From NCBI RefSeq assembly GCF_000730385.1, contig NZ_CP008849.1, positions 2,418,001 to 2,482,000 on the forward strand: 64,000 nucleotides of DNA, in the 5' to 3' direction. Positions 1 through 9,619 of this stretch are shown here, piece by piece. The translations under genes and the position numbers were made by a program. The notes under the pieces are model-generated. The model did not search any database and was not told where the DNA came from. It worked only from the letters and a program-made list of their open reading frames with translations. The DNA comes from Alteromonas australica (GTDB lineage: Bacteria > Pseudomonadota > Gammaproteobacteria > Enterobacterales > Alteromonadaceae). Each line of letters starts with the position of its first letter. Within the stretch, counting starts at the first letter, position 1.

Positions 1-16
1 AGCGAAAAAGGGGGAA

Positions 17-760
17 TTATCCACTCTGCTTAACCTGTAAAGCTTTTATTTGCCTAGCAATGACCACCGCCCCCGGTGTATCACCATGCACACACAGTGA
101 ATCTGCATTTAATAATAAGGAGCGGTTAGACACCGAGGTTACCCTTCCCTCGCTTAATAATTGCTTTGCTTGGTTTAATGCTTCTTGCTCACTCAATACA
201 GCGCCAGGTTCCTGTCGAGATTTCAAAAAGCCGTCGTCGGTATATTGTCTATCTGCAAACGCTTCAAAACGTAACCTTATACCAAACTCATCAGCGACGG
301 TCTGACGGGAGAAATTATCTGGGGTAGCCTGAATCATTAACGCTAGTGGCACGTTTTTAGACACCCCCGAGACGGCTTCCATGACGCTGCGCAATATTGA
401 TGTGTTTTGCATCATATCGTTGTAAAGGGCTCCGTGGGGCTTAACGTAAGTTACCTGTGCCCCTACTACCTCCGCCATGCCTAGTAGCGCGCATACCTGA
501 TATTGAACGCACGCCACAAGCTCGTCGCTTGCCATGGCTAAGCTACGACGACCAAAGCCTTGTAGATCGGGGTACGAGGGATGCGCCCCAATTTCCACAC
601 CATGTTGTTTTGCGAGGGTTAGCGCTTGTTTCATCACTATAGGATCGCCCGCATGAAACCCACAGGCCACATTGGCTTGATCAATAATAGACATAATCTC
701 GTCGTCTACTGGCATTGTCCAAGCCCCGAAACTTTCACCTAAATCGCAATTTAACTTCAT
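17..760 (-). CDS. pxpA: 5-oxoprolinase subunit PxpA (LamB/YcsF family)
   Basis: PxpA works with PxpB and PxpC in ATP-dependent opening of cytosolic 5-oxoproline to glutamate. The 247-residue protein starts with the family signature NCDLGESFG, followed by ANVACGFHAGDP near residue 30 and YVKPHGALYN near residue 105, and has the usual family length. The start ATG has only a short divergent gap to the next gene. The pxpB/pxpC partners are not visible and would lie beyond the left edge, downstream of this gene. The family assignment is firm; the exact physiological substrate is taken from the family. Confidence 0.93.
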   Translation of the reverse strand: MKLNCDLGESFGAWTMPVDDEIMSIIDQANVACGFHAGDPIVMKQALTLAKQHGVEIGAHPSYPDLQGFGRRSLAMASDELVACVQYQVCALLGMAEVVGAQVTYVKPHGALYNDMMQNTSILRSVMEAVSGVSKNVPLALMIQATPDNFSRQTVADEFGIRLRFEAFADRQYTDDGFLKSRQEPGAVLSEQEALNQAKQLLSEGRVTSVSNRSLLLNADSLCVHGDTPGAVVIARQIKALQVKQSG

Positions 761-826
761 AATGGTTTAGCTCTTACCCTCAATCCGATATCATGTTACC
801 TGTTCTTGTAAAAACAGTCAGTCTTA

Positions 827-1690
827 ATGATTACTATCGGAAAAATTAATACATTACGCGTTATCGCGGAATACCCCTTCGGCTACGCGTTAGCGCCACT
901 GGTCGATTCACAAGATTACGATGATGAAAATGACCTACCTACGGTCACACTCTCTCGCGATCATGTTGAAACGCCCCTTACCCTAGAGCAAACCTTAGAC
1001 GTATTTGTTGCCACAGATCAACAAGGTGAACTGTACGCCTCGATCACTGTACCTCACATACAGGTAGGTGAAACAAAGGTGTTGAAGGCCGTATCTGCTA
1101 CTCACTTCGGCGCCTTCTTTGATTGGGGGTTAGAGAACGATCTCCTCATTCCTAACGACTATCAAGACACGCCGATTAATCCAGGTATGCATTACGTTGT
1201 GCATAGTTTCTTTGACGAAAAAACAAACCGGATTTTGGGCGCTACTCGCCTTCATTACTTCTTGAAGGAAGGCAGTGCCTACCTAAATGAAGGGGATGAA
1301 GTGGCGTGTTTAGTGTACGCGAAGTCAGATTTAGGCTTTAAAGTGGTTATTTGTGAAAAAGCACTGGGTCTCATTTTTCATAGCGACGCCTTTAAACCGC
1401 TAAAAGTGGGGCAAAAAACCACTGGCGTTATTAAACACATACGTGAAGACGGTAAAATAGATGTGTCTTTACAACGCCAAGATAAAACCGGTCGAGATAC
1501 GCTTCAACAAGCCATTCTTGATGATCTGCATGCCCATGGTGGCATTTCTACATTAACGGACAAAAGCGCCCCTGACGCCATTTATCAGCACTTTAATGTG
1601 AGTAAAGCGGCTTACAAAAAAGCACTAGGCGCCTTATACAAGCAGAAGAAAATCACCATCAACCCAGATGCCATCAGGCTCGTAAAATAA
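827..1690 (+). CDS. CvfB-like S1-domain RNA-binding protein
   Basis: A 287-residue protein resembling the CvfB/YitL family: several S1-like beta-barrels followed by a C-terminal winged-helix segment. The stretch GAFFDWGLENDLLIP near residue 95 and a second barrel near residues 195-215 (VGQKTTGVIKHIREDGKIDV) are typical S1 strands. The C-terminus (about 235-285) reads like the winged helix. Family members bind RNA and influence expression, but the target here is unknown. It is divergent from pxpA, and the following yhfA-type gene begins 16 bases after its stop, so the two may be co-transcribed. Confidence 0.85.
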   Translation: MITIGKINTLRVIAEYPFGYALAPLVDSQDYDDENDLPTVTLSRDHVETPLTLEQTLDVFVATDQQGELYASITVPHIQVGETKVLKAVSATHFGAFFDWGLENDLLIPNDYQDTPINPGMHYVVHSFFDEKTNRILGATRLHYFLKEGSAYLNEGDEVACLVYAKSDLGFKVVICEKALGLIFHSDAFKPLKVGQKTTGVIKHIREDGKIDVSLQRQDKTGRDTLQQAILDDLHAHGGISTLTDKSAPDAIYQHFNVSKAAYKKALGALYKQKKITINPDAIRLVK

Positions 1691-1705
1691 GGAGCACAAT
1701 AAAGT

Positions 1706-2110
1706 ATGAAAGCAAACGTTTCTTGAGATAAAGACCTGACCTTTACGGGAACCACAGAAAGCGGCTACAAAACGGTTATGGACGGCAGCGGTGATGCCAT
1801 TTCACCCATGGAATCGGTTTTGTTATCGGTAGGCGCTTGTTCAAGCATCGATGTGGTGGATATTTTAAAGAAAGGGCGTCATCAAATTGATGGATGTCAG
1901 TGCGAACTTAATGCAGAACGCGCAGAAAACCCTCCAAAGGTGTTCGAAAAGATTCACGCTCATTACACGGTAACGGGCAGCGGATTAACGGACAAGAGTG
2001 TGGCACGCGCCGTACAACTGTCGGCAGAAAAATATTGCTCTGTTATGCTGATGCTAAAAGGCAACGTAGCCATAACAACCAGTTACTCCCTTGAAGAAGC
2101 TGCGCAGTAA
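1706..2110 (+). pseudogene. OsmC-family protein (YhfA type) with in-frame TGA at codon 7
   Basis: The intact frame from ATG 1706 has a good ribosome site (AGGAG about 11 bases upstream). It reads MKANVS, then TGA at 1724-1726, then DKDLTFTGTTESG and on without another stop. In YhfA-type OsmC proteins the seventh residue is a tryptophan, so a TGG-to-TGA change fits exactly. The rest keeps both conserved cysteines (SVGACSS and EKYCSV), which in OsmC/Ohr relatives act on peroxides or thiols. The next in-frame ATG (1778) has no evident ribosome site and would give 110 residues lacking the first beta strands. It may be a recent pseudogene, a UGA read through by tRNA-Trp, or a sequencing error. Confidence 0.75.
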
Positions 2111-2118
2111 ATGGGTTT

Positions 2119-2155
2119 AAGCGGGTGATGCGCACAAGCACGTTGCCACCCGCTT
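2119..2155 (+). terminator. Hairpin between convergent genes, possible terminator
   Basis: A perfect 9-bp stem (AAGCGGGTG with CACCCGCTT) closes a 19-base loop just after the OsmC frame and before the end of the convergent small secreted gene. Only a short T tract follows, so termination may be weak. Confidence 0.45.
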
Positions 2156-2173
2156 TCCACACAAAGCATGAGT

Positions 2174-2497
2174 TTAGCTTCGTGAAGTTAGATATTCACG
2201 CACAGCACTCGCATCACGCTCAACAGCGAAATCGATAAGGCTGATACCATTACAGGTTAAACCATCTTCTGACGTGACAAGGCGTAAAACTTCACGTTGG
2301 CTTGCACCAATACGACCTACATTACGCGAAAGGCTAGAACGCAGTACCTTCACATCATCCAATACAATCGCTTTGCAAAATCCAGCAAATTGCGTGTCGC
2401 CCACAAAGCGTACGTCTTTTTGTGGTCCAGCAGCAACAGCGTTAAATGCAAACGAAAGTGCAGCAGTAGCAGCAAGTGTCTTTAACAGTTTCATCAT
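2174..2497 (-). CDS. Small secreted protein, DUF3718-like
   Basis: A 107-residue protein with a clear Sec signal peptide (basic MMKLLK, hydrophobic core, cleavage probably after FNAVAA). The mature part has two cysteines (in FAGFCKAI and GLTCNGI), which could form a disulfide in the periplasm. The pattern resembles the short DUF3718 proteins common in Alteromonadales, but this is by resemblance only. GAGGAATTA precedes the start. Function unknown. Confidence 0.6.
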   Translation of the reverse strand: MMKLLKTLAATAALSFAFNAVAAGPQKDVRFVGDTQFAGFCKAIVLDDVKVLRSSLSRNVGRIGASQREVLRLVTSEDGLTCNGISLIDFAVERDASAVREYLTSRS

Positions 2498-2873
2498 TAA
2501 TTCCTCAAATAAGTTGGCAAACTCGGTAACGCAATGTGTCGCGACCCCTTTGCAGGTTGTCGCTGATTGCCCTTTATTTATGAACTAATTCTTAAAAATG
2601 TTCTGTTGAAAGATTGTGTTAGGAAGGTAAATTATCGGTAAATCAGAATGTTACGTAAACATTAACAATTTATATGGTTGATTTTTAAAGCATTCTTGAA
2701 ATCTTATATTTCTAACCAGAATAAAAAATACTTTTTAGTGTCAATTTAATCTAATACTTTGGTCGTAAAAAGGGGCTAGGCGCCCCTTATATAATGAAAG
2801 TTTTACAAAATTTAGTACTAAAATCCGCTTTAATCATGAAAAGTCGTTAATTTTGTTGTAATAAAACTACATT
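2498..2873. other. AT-rich intergenic region
   Basis: 376 bases between two minus-strand genes. It contains the ribosome site and presumably the promoter of the small secreted gene at its left side, and the terminator of the DUF2189 gene at 2767-2788. No further open frame or repeat was recognised. Confidence 0.5.
2767..2788 (-). terminator. Rho-independent terminator of the DUF2189 gene
   Basis: On the minus strand a 7-bp GC-rich stem (AAGGGGC with GCCCCTT, 5-base loop) runs directly into five Ts. It lies about 85 bases past the stop of the DUF2189 gene. Confidence 0.65.
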
Positions 2874-3668
2874 TTATACGTATTTCCTTGCGCGCTTAGT
2901 AGAAATAGTATCGATATAAGCGTGCCACGAGGCATACCCGATAATGGGCATCAACACAATAAAGCCGATAAACCCAGTAACGTATCCAATCGCCACAGCA
3001 CTAAAAATAATACTGCCCCAAATTACCATAGGTACTTTGTTCACCCACACTGCGTTAACTGACGTCAATAACGCCGTAGCAAGATCCACTTTTCGCTCCA
3101 TCAGAATAGGTTGCGTAAAGGCGGTGATAAATAGCATTGCTAACGTAAACACGCCCCCGGCAATCGTACCAAGCACGAGGAAAGGCATCAGGCTTTCAAT
3201 AGTGGTTTCCGTGTATGAGGGGTAAAGCGCGTGAATAAGGGAGGCAACCCTAAGCCAAAATATCATCATCACCATCAATAACACGCCAAATCCCCATTCG
3301 TTAACTGCGTTTCTGCGCATGGCTCGAAGGGAATGTCGAAATGAAGGCTTATGTCCCTTTTCCAGCTCCCAGCTAACGTCATATAACCCCGCAGCTAAGA
3401 AAGGACCTACAAGCATAAAACAAACAATGGCAGGAAGAATGACCAGGTGCCAACCTGTCATCTCAACTAAATACATAATAAACCAAGGTATAACAGCGAA
3501 GATAACGCCGTAAATGGCAGTGATGACTGGGGTTCTTAAAGCATCCTGTACTGCTAACGAGAGCCATTTAATAGGATCGCCTACATCGAGTTCTTTGCAC
3601 GGAATGACCCGCGCAATGCCACTTTGCGTTATCGCATTTTCTGGAGCTTGTTTAAAAGGGTGCGACAT
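2874..3668 (-). CDS. DUF2189 integral membrane protein
   Basis: A 264-residue inner-membrane protein with about six hydrophobic segments after a soluble N-terminus. The opening RVIPCKELDVGDPIKWLSLAVQD and the later GLYDVSWELEKGHKPSF loop match the pattern of DUF2189 proteins. The function of the family is not known. It stands alone, with its own terminator downstream and a 350-base divergent gap to alaA upstream. Confidence 0.8.
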   Translation of the reverse strand: MSHPFKQAPENAITQSGIARVIPCKELDVGDPIKWLSLAVQDALRTPVITAIYGVIFAVIPWFIMYLVEMTGWHLVILPAIVCFMLVGPFLAAGLYDVSWELEKGHKPSFRHSLRAMRRNAVNEWGFGVLLMVMMIFWLRVASLIHALYPSYTETTIESLMPFLVLGTIAGGVFTLAMLFITAFTQPILMERKVDLATALLTSVNAVWVNKVPMVIWGSIIFSAVAIGYVTGFIGFIVLMPIIGYASWHAYIDTISTKRARKYV

Positions 3669-4018
3669 AGTTTAGTAACCTCTGCTTGTAAAATTTTTCA
3701 TTTATAGGGCGTTACACGGCATACGCCTTACTATTACGATAGGCATAGATTTAAAAGTTCACAAATTATTAACAGGAATTTTATTATTTTTTTAAATAAG
3801 TGAAAAAAGAGGAGGTTCTGCACACGAAGGTAAATGAATGAATTGCCGCTAAGGTTGAAATAATTTTGCGTAAAAAGGGCTATTCCGCCACCCGCATTGC
3901 GCCATGCAGGTGATAATTTAACCAAGTCGATAAAAAAATGGTTTTAAGGTTAAATAAGCTTTAGCAACCCAACCTAGTTTGCGATACTCTCACGGTATGT
4001 AAATCAACCATATAGACC
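3669..4018. other. Divergent intergenic region upstream of alaA
   Basis: 350 AT-rich bases separating the DUF2189 gene from the alaA operon; promoters of both must lie here. A 63-codon minus-strand open frame inside (3734-3925) has no ribosome site or recognisable sequence and is not called. No operator could be assigned. Confidence 0.4.
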
Positions 4019-5239
4019 ATGAAAACTGTATCACGCTCACATAAATTAGATAACGTTTGTTATGACATTCGCGGCCCTATCGCAGCGCAAGCGCGAAAAA
4101 TGGAAGACGAAGGCCACCGTATTTTAAAACTGAACATTGGCAACCCTGCCCCGTTTGGTTTTGAAGCGCCAGATGACATTGTTAAAGACGTTATCCATAA
4201 TCTCCCTACGGCTCAAGGTTATTCAGATTCAACAGGGATTTATGCCGCCCGTGTAGCCGTGATGCAGTACTATCAGCAGCGTAATATTAAAGACATTCGT
4301 GTGGATGATGTTTACATTGGAAACGGTGTGAGCGAAATGATCATGATGGCTATGCAGGCACTGTTAAACCATGGTGATGAGGTGCTGATCCCCAGTCCAG
4401 ACTACCCACTTTGGACCGCTGCGGTCAGCTTGTCTTCTGGCTCACCTGTGCATTACCGCTGTGATGAACAAGCAGGATGGTTTCCAGATTTAGACGATAT
4501 AAAAAGTAAGATTACCAGTAAAACCCGCGCCATTGTGCTTATTAACCCGAATAACCCTACCGGTGCGGTTTACAGTAAAGCCTTACTGCAAGATGTGGTA
4601 AATCTCGCCCGCGAGCATGGCTTAGTTGTCTTCAGTGACGAAATATACGACAAAATTCTTTACGACGACGCTGAGCACACCTGTATTGCCTCATTAGCTG
4701 ACGATGTTTTCTTCGTGACCTTCGGCGGGTTATCTAAAAATTATCGGGTGGCAGGTTTCCGGTCTGGGTGGCTCGTGGTCAGTGGAAATAAAAGATTGGC
4801 GCACGATTATATTGAAGGGTTAAATATCCTGTCGTCGATGCGAATGTGTGCCAACGTTCCCTGTCAAAGTGCGATTCAAACCGCCTTGGGTGGCTATCAA
4901 AGTATTAATGACTTAGTGAAAGAGAATGGACGTTTACGTATACAACGCGATGTTGCTGCAGATATGTTAAACGGCATTGAAGGTATTCACTGTGTTAAAC
5001 CCAAAGGGGCAATGTATTGTTTTGCTCGGGTAGACGAGAAGAAATTCAACATTCACAATGATGAACAGATGATACTCGACCTATTGAGTGAAGAAAAAAT
5101 CTTACTGGTTCACGGCCGCGCATTTAACTTAACCGAAGGCGTTTACTTTAGACTAGTGTTCTTGCCCCACAGCGACGTGCTAGTACCAGCGCTACATAAA
5201 ATTGGCAATTTCTTCCGCCATTATCAGCAAGGAGCATAA
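4019..5239 (+). CDS. alaA: Glutamate-pyruvate aminotransferase AlaA
   Basis: A cytosolic fold-type I PLP enzyme that makes alanine from pyruvate and glutamate. The 406 residues match the usual AlaA length. Recognisable features are [16 protein letters not shown] near residue 40, the [13 protein letters not shown] segment near 180, [11 protein letters not shown] near 210, and the PLP lysine in [13 protein letters not shown] near 240. The order alaA-yfbR is the same as in E. coli. The yfbR start codon follows the alaA stop immediately, so they are translationally linked. Confidence 0.93.
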   Translation: MKTVSRSHKLDNVCYDIRGPIAAQARKMEDEGHRILKLNIGNPAPFGFEAPDDIVKDVIHNLPTAQGYSDSTGIYAARVAVMQYYQQRNIKDIRVDDVYIGNGVSEMIMMAMQALLNHGDEVLIPSPDYPLWTAAVSLSSGSPVHYRCDEQAGWFPDLDDIKSKITSKTRAIVLINPNNPTGAVYSKALLQDVVNLAREHGLVVFSDEIYDKILYDDAEHTCIASLADDVFFVTFGGLSKNYRVAGFRSGWLVVSGNKRLAHDYIEGLNILSSMRMCANVPCQSAIQTALGGYQSINDLVKENGRLRIQRDVAADMLNGIEGIHCVKPKGAMYCFARVDEKKFNIHNDEQMILDLLSEEKILLVHGRAFNLTEGVYFRLVFLPHSDVLVPALHKIGNFFRHYQQGA

Positions 5240-5240
5240 G

Positions 5241-5840
5241 GTGTCTGACCGAAGTCATTTTTTCGCGCATTTGGCACGCTTAAAGCTAATCAATAGATGG
5301 CCGCTTATGCATAATGTGCGTACTGAGAATGTACAAGAGCATAGTTTGCAGGTTGCCATGGTGGCTCACGCGTTGGCCCTTATTAAAAACAAGTTCTTTA
5401 ATGGCACGTTAAACCCCGACCGTATTGCCACTATTGCTATGTTCCATGATGTATCTGAAGTCTTAACCGGCGACCTCCCTACGCCCGTTAAATACTTTAA
5501 TCCGGCAATCAAAGAAGAATACAAAAAGATTGAAAAAATTGCCGAAAACAAACTTATCGAAATGGCACCGGAAGCTTTTCGTGAGGATTACGCCGCGCTA
5601 ATAGACCATCATTACCATAGCGAAGAAGATGCTTTTATTGTTAAAGCAGCAGATGTGCTTTGTGCTTATCTAAAAACCCTCGAAGAATTAGCTTCTGGTA
5701 ATCAAGAATTCAAACTTGCCAAAAAACGCTTAGATAATATTTTAAAAGAGTATCAGTCTGAAGAAGTTGATTACTTTCTTACCCGTTACGTACCTAGCTT
5801 CTCGCTTAGTTTAGATGAGATCACGCAAGACGAAATGTAG
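5241..5840 (+). CDS. yfbR: 5'-deoxynucleotidase YfbR
   Basis: An HD-domain phosphohydrolase that dephosphorylates deoxyribonucleoside 5'-monophosphates. The start chosen is the GTG directly after the alaA stop, because AAGGAG lies just upstream and this gives 199 residues, the E. coli YfbR length, with the N-terminus [19 protein letters not shown] aligned. An upstream ATG at 5202 would only add residues encoded inside alaA. Metal ligands are in VQEHSLQ (about residue 33) and [15 protein letters not shown] (His-Asp near 68-69). Together with the downstream dGTPase it suggests a deoxynucleotide-pool operon. Confidence 0.93.
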   Translation: MSDRSHFFAHLARLKLINRWPLMHNVRTENVQEHSLQVAMVAHALALIKNKFFNGTLNPDRIATIAMFHDVSEVLTGDLPTPVKYFNPAIKEEYKKIEKIAENKLIEMAPEAFREDYAALIDHHYHSEEDAFIVKAADVLCAYLKTLEELASGNQEFKLAKKRLDNILKEYQSEEVDYFLTRYVPSFSLSLDEITQDEM

Positions 5841-5855
5841 TAAAAGGAAACCACT

Positions 5856-7199
5856 GTGACAGCAAAGGTGTGGGAAAACGAGTTGCAAGCGCGGCGTTTG
5901 CCCCGTAGTGCAAGCCGTGATGGTGACCATAGGAATGCATACCAGCGAGACAAAGCGCGAGTGCTTCACAGCGCTGCGTTTCGACGCCTACAGGCCAAAA
6001 CTCAGGTATTAGGGGTTGGCCTGAGCGATTTCTATCGTACTCGCCTTACCCATTCCTTAGAAGCTGCTCAAATTGGAACCGGCATTACCGCTCAATTATG
6101 TGGTAAGTTTCCCGACATTGCAGACACCCTTGCCATTGATGCTAACTTAATAGAAACCCTTTGTTTAGCCCACGATATTGGCCACCCCCCCTTTGGCCAC
6201 GGTGGCGAAGTTGCGCTGCATTACATGATGTACGAACATGGAGGCTTCGAAGGCAATGGCCAAACCTTTAGAATTATCACCCAATTAGAGCCTTACACTG
6301 CAGAGCACGGCATGAATTTGTGCAGACGCAGCATATTGGGCTTGGTTAAATACCCTAATTTCATTGATACCCTAACGAATGCCACTACCTACAAAAAGCG
6401 GCCTTCATCATTACGCCAAGTAAAAGCAGACGACTGGCACCCACCTAAGGGGCTTTTTCGTTGCGACGAGCCGTTGTTCGATTGGCTGCTTGCCCCTTTC
6501 AGTGAGGCAGATAAAGACACCTTTATGAAGGTGAACGTCCACACGCATAAACATAAGAAAACACGCTTTAAATCATTCGACTGTTCAATTATGGAATTGG
6601 CGGACGACATTGCATACGGCATTCATGATTTAGAAGACGCCATTGTGATGGGCATGGTGAATAAACAAGATTTCACCCATATGGTATCTGTACCATTAGC
6701 CAATTTAGCCATCAAGGGGCTATCAGATATTCTACCTGCGCTCACAGATAAACTGTTTAGTTCACTGCACCACGAGCGTAAAAATGCAATTGGGGCATTG
6801 GTGAACAGCTTTATTACCGCCATTGAAATTATGCAGGTAGAGGGGTTCGAGCACCCGTTATTGGCGTATAACGCCAAAATGCCCGATAAGCACCACGAAG
6901 CATTAGAGCTGTTTAAGCAATTTGTTCTGAAAAAGGTGATACGACGCCCTGATGTACAGTTATTGGAATACAAAGGCCAATTGGTTGTGATGGAGCTGTT
7001 TGAAGCCTTCAGCTCCGATCCTGAAAGATTGCTTCCAGAAAACACCCAAGAACGCTGGTTGAAGGCACAAGACACAGGCAATGGCATGAGAGTCCTCTCA
7101 GACTACATTTCAGGCATGACCGACGAATTTGCATCGCGACTGCATGGTACCCTATTCTCACCGAAGCAAGGCGGCGTACAGGATAACTTCCACGTGTAA
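5856..7199 (+). CDS. dGTPase-like deoxynucleotide triphosphohydrolase
   Basis: A 447-residue HD-superfamily enzyme of the dGTPase type, which releases tripolyphosphate from dNTPs. The start is GTG with GGAAA upstream. RDGDHRNAYQRDKARVLHS and AAFRRLQAKTQV open the domain; RLTHSLEA and AHDIGHPPFGHGGE (about residues 67-120) supply the metal-binding histidines and aspartates, and FDCSIMELADDIAYGIHD carries the third metal-ligand region. It is 15 bases after yfbR, so most likely the same transcript. Nucleotide preference cannot be read from sequence. Confidence 0.9.
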   Translation: MTAKVWENELQARRLPRSASRDGDHRNAYQRDKARVLHSAAFRRLQAKTQVLGVGLSDFYRTRLTHSLEAAQIGTGITAQLCGKFPDIADTLAIDANLIETLCLAHDIGHPPFGHGGEVALHYMMYEHGGFEGNGQTFRIITQLEPYTAEHGMNLCRRSILGLVKYPNFIDTLTNATTYKKRPSSLRQVKADDWHPPKGLFRCDEPLFDWLLAPFSEADKDTFMKVNVHTHKHKKTRFKSFDCSIMELADDIAYGIHDLEDAIVMGMVNKQDFTHMVSVPLANLAIKGLSDILPALTDKLFSSLHHERKNAIGALVNSFITAIEIMQVEGFEHPLLAYNAKMPDKHHEALELFKQFVLKKVIRRPDVQLLEYKGQLVVMELFEAFSSDPERLLPENTQERWLKAQDTGNGMRVLSDYISGMTDEFASRLHGTLFSPKQGGVQDNFHV

Positions 7200-7267
7200 T
7201 AGTTTCCAACCAGGAGACCCGCCCCCAATAATCGAGGTTTGAGATAGCCCCCTTGTTCCTGTTGACT

Positions 7268-8107
7268 TTACGACGCCTGTTTATTGTCTAAGTATTGGAG
7301 GGGGTCATCATTTACGTCCAACCCCTTCACCGATAATGATTGTATACACAATGAAAACAACTCGGATTGCGTGGCAATATCTAATTTTTGATAGATATTT
7401 TTGCGATGAATTTTCACCGTACTTAAAGAAATATTGAGTTTACTCGCCAGCGATTTCGAAGAGTGACCATGTAGAATACATTTCACCACCTCTTGCTCTC
7501 TTTTGGTGAGAATCGACTTGCCGAAGGCATCAAAAAACGAATTATAATGTGGAGGCTTAGTGTTGCTGACAGACTCAGACGCCTGTTGGTATTCCTGCTC
7601 CCAATGCGCTTCGATAAGTTGGGTGATCATAGGGGAAATAGCGATAAGATCGGCTTTATCTTGTTGCGAAAAATGCCCACCTAGTTTATTCAGATAAAAA
7701 TCGACGTAACAATTATTGATGTTAACAATAAAATCGTATTCATCGGTAATACCAATAGGCTTAACAAAGGATTTATAGTACTTACTTTCGTGAAAGCAGT
7801 CAGGCTCAATATCTTTAAAGTGGTAAAGCCCTGTCTCTACCCCGTTTGATAAAAAGCTGTAATGAGGATCAAGTAAATACATGCCGTCAAGGTAGCGATC
7901 TAGGTATCGGCTGTATTCCTTTGGGAGCTTCCCTTCAAATACATTCGTCACCTTATTCCCATCGTAAAATATCACACCCGTGCAATCTATATGAATAATT
8001 TGCGACAAGGTTGAAGATAAAAACTCAAAGAAATGTGCTTTTCCTACTTCGCGGGTTAATCGTGCCAGCGAAGCGTACCAACCTTTACTATGGGGGCGTA
8101 CCATCAA
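7268..8107 (-). CDS. LuxR-family transcriptional regulator
   Basis: A 279-residue DNA-binding regulator. The C-terminal HTH (about 205-265) is canonical: LTKREQEVVKCILHG, KSLASKLNISLSTVKIH and the recognition helix RKNIYQKL. The N-terminal 190 residues show no receiver-domain aspartate pattern and no clear autoinducer-domain signature, so the ligand is unknown. It lies 127 bases downstream of the permease gene on the same strand, so it may be the local regulator of the permease and TonB-receptor pair; this is inference from position. Confidence 0.85.
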   Translation of the reverse strand: MMVRPHSKGWYASLARLTREVGKAHFFEFLSSTLSQIIHIDCTGVIFYDGNKVTNVFEGKLPKEYSRYLDRYLDGMYLLDPHYSFLSNGVETGLYHFKDIEPDCFHESKYYKSFVKPIGITDEYDFIVNINNCYVDFYLNKLGGHFSQQDKADLIAISPMITQLIEAHWEQEYQQASESVSNTKPPHYNSFFDAFGKSILTKREQEVVKCILHGHSSKSLASKLNISLSTVKIHRKNIYQKLDIATQSELFSLCIQSLSVKGLDVNDDPLQYLDNKQAS

Positions 8108-8234
8108 TATTTACTGTGTGGAATCTTAACTACCGTCAACACTAACTAAAATACGACGAAGAGTAAAATACCTTTCGTCGTCTGAAGCTTTTAAACTGCG
8201 CTAACTTACTTGTTGAGATATCAGTCAAACCCTA

Positions 8235-9596
8235 TCAGTGCGCAACCCTCTCACCCACTAAGCGCGCCTTACTTTTCATTGAGGCGATATAGACCACGAA
8301 TGAAAATATAAAGGTAGGCAGGGTAACCCCGAACATATTATTCGGTATATTGACTAACCATAACGAGAAGAGAAAGCCCCCTAACCATGTCAATACCGCC
8401 AAGAGATTTACGCCCTTTTGGTACCAATAACGGCCTCCCTTTCCTAGCAGAATGTCTTGGTGGTAACTCGCCTTTTTAAGCCAGTAATAGTCAGCAATCA
8501 TGATGGCGAACACAGGCACAAATAAGGCGCCAATCAGCGTTAAAAATTCAGTAAATTTATCGAGCATGGCTAGCCAACTCGAGCCTGCTACAGAAATAGC
8601 GCCTATTACCAGTGCCACTTTCATAAACGACCATTTTTTATTTGGCGTCAAATTTATCACTGACGATACCATGCCATACACCACCATAGTGTTGGTCGCT
8701 ATAACCGACAGAAAAATAGCCATTGCAAGCGGTATTCCGAATGCGTTAACTATTTCTATAGGATCGAAGCCATTCACTGCATTTCCTTGTAGCGTGAGGT
8801 AACCCATCAGCGTTGCACCTAGGCTCATTGACAGTACAGTAGAAATAACATACCCAATACCGGAACCAAGTACACCGGCCTTTTGAGTCTTTGCTAAGCG
8901 ATTAAACTCAGCCGACAGTACTGTCCATGATATTGCTGTAGCGATGACCACGTCTAACACTCCGACCTCGTTCCACCCTAAACTGGCGTTTATTGGCAGT
9001 GCCTCAAACTGCGCGAGAGAGAAGTTAGAAAATGCAATAAAAAAGACATAGGCAATAATTGCCAGTATGACGAATGCGAGCCAAGGCTCTACCCTTGCAA
9101 TCCCTGCATGACCAAAAATAGCAAGGCCTACCACTAACAGTTGGCACAAGACTGAGAACAAAACGGGATTAGAAAAACCAAACAGCTGCGCTGACAGAAA
9201 ATTAACAGTCACCCCAGCTAAGATGGCTTGAACCCAACTCCACCCCATTAGAATGATGACGTTAGCCATGGAGGTGGCATAAGCGCCACGCAGCCCGAAA
9301 GCCCCCTTGGTGAGCCCCATCGTCGACAAGCCAGTACGCGTCCCCATATTGCCTACAAGGACTAAAACACTGGCCCCAATGACGGTGCCGATAATGATGA
9401 GTGAAAGTGCAATATGCCAAGCTACACCAGGTACGAACAGCGTACCTGTGAGCAAGGTGGTCACCACCAAATTAGCTGCTAGCCAAATCATACCAATTCG
9501 ATAAGACGACAATGTGCCTTTGACCGGCCCGTATCCATCGGATTCAGCCTGTTCGTTATACCCACATTTCGTTAATGACAAATGTACCTGTGACAT
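8235..9596 (-). CDS. NCS1-family purine/cytosine permease-like transporter
   Basis: A 453-residue inner-membrane transporter with about twelve hydrophobic segments, in the purine-cytosine permease (CodB-like) group of NCS1 symporters. It begins with a soluble stretch ending GTLSSYRIGMIWLAANLV, typical for the group, and contains GNMGTRTGLSTMGLTKGAFG in the first half. Its start lies 23 bases past the TonB-receptor stop on the same strand, so the outer- and inner-membrane transporters are probably co-expressed. The substrate (nucleobase, hydantoin or similar) is not determinable. Confidence 0.85.
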   Translation of the reverse strand: MSQVHLSLTKCGYNEQAESDGYGPVKGTLSSYRIGMIWLAANLVVTTLLTGTLFVPGVAWHIALSLIIIGTVIGASVLVLVGNMGTRTGLSTMGLTKGAFGLRGAYATSMANVIILMGWSWVQAILAGVTVNFLSAQLFGFSNPVLFSVLCQLLVVGLAIFGHAGIARVEPWLAFVILAIIAYVFFIAFSNFSLAQFEALPINASLGWNEVGVLDVVIATAISWTVLSAEFNRLAKTQKAGVLGSGIGYVISTVLSMSLGATLMGYLTLQGNAVNGFDPIEIVNAFGIPLAMAIFLSVIATNTMVVYGMVSSVINLTPNKKWSFMKVALVIGAISVAGSSWLAMLDKFTEFLTLIGALFVPVFAIMIADYYWLKKASYHQDILLGKGGRYWYQKGVNLLAVLTWLGGFLFSLWLVNIPNNMFGVTLPTFIFSFVVYIASMKSKARLVGERVAH

Positions 9597-9619
9597 TATT
9601 TATTCCTTAACTGAAATGC

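Noticed and set aside
3734..3925. 63-codon minus-strand frame in the gap before alaA
   Set aside because: No ribosome site, atypical composition (many Phe, Leu and Ile from AT-rich DNA) and no recognisable motif.
5202..5240. Upstream ATG start for yfbR inside alaA
   Set aside because: The GTG at 5241 has AAGGAG upstream and yields the exact family length and N-terminus.
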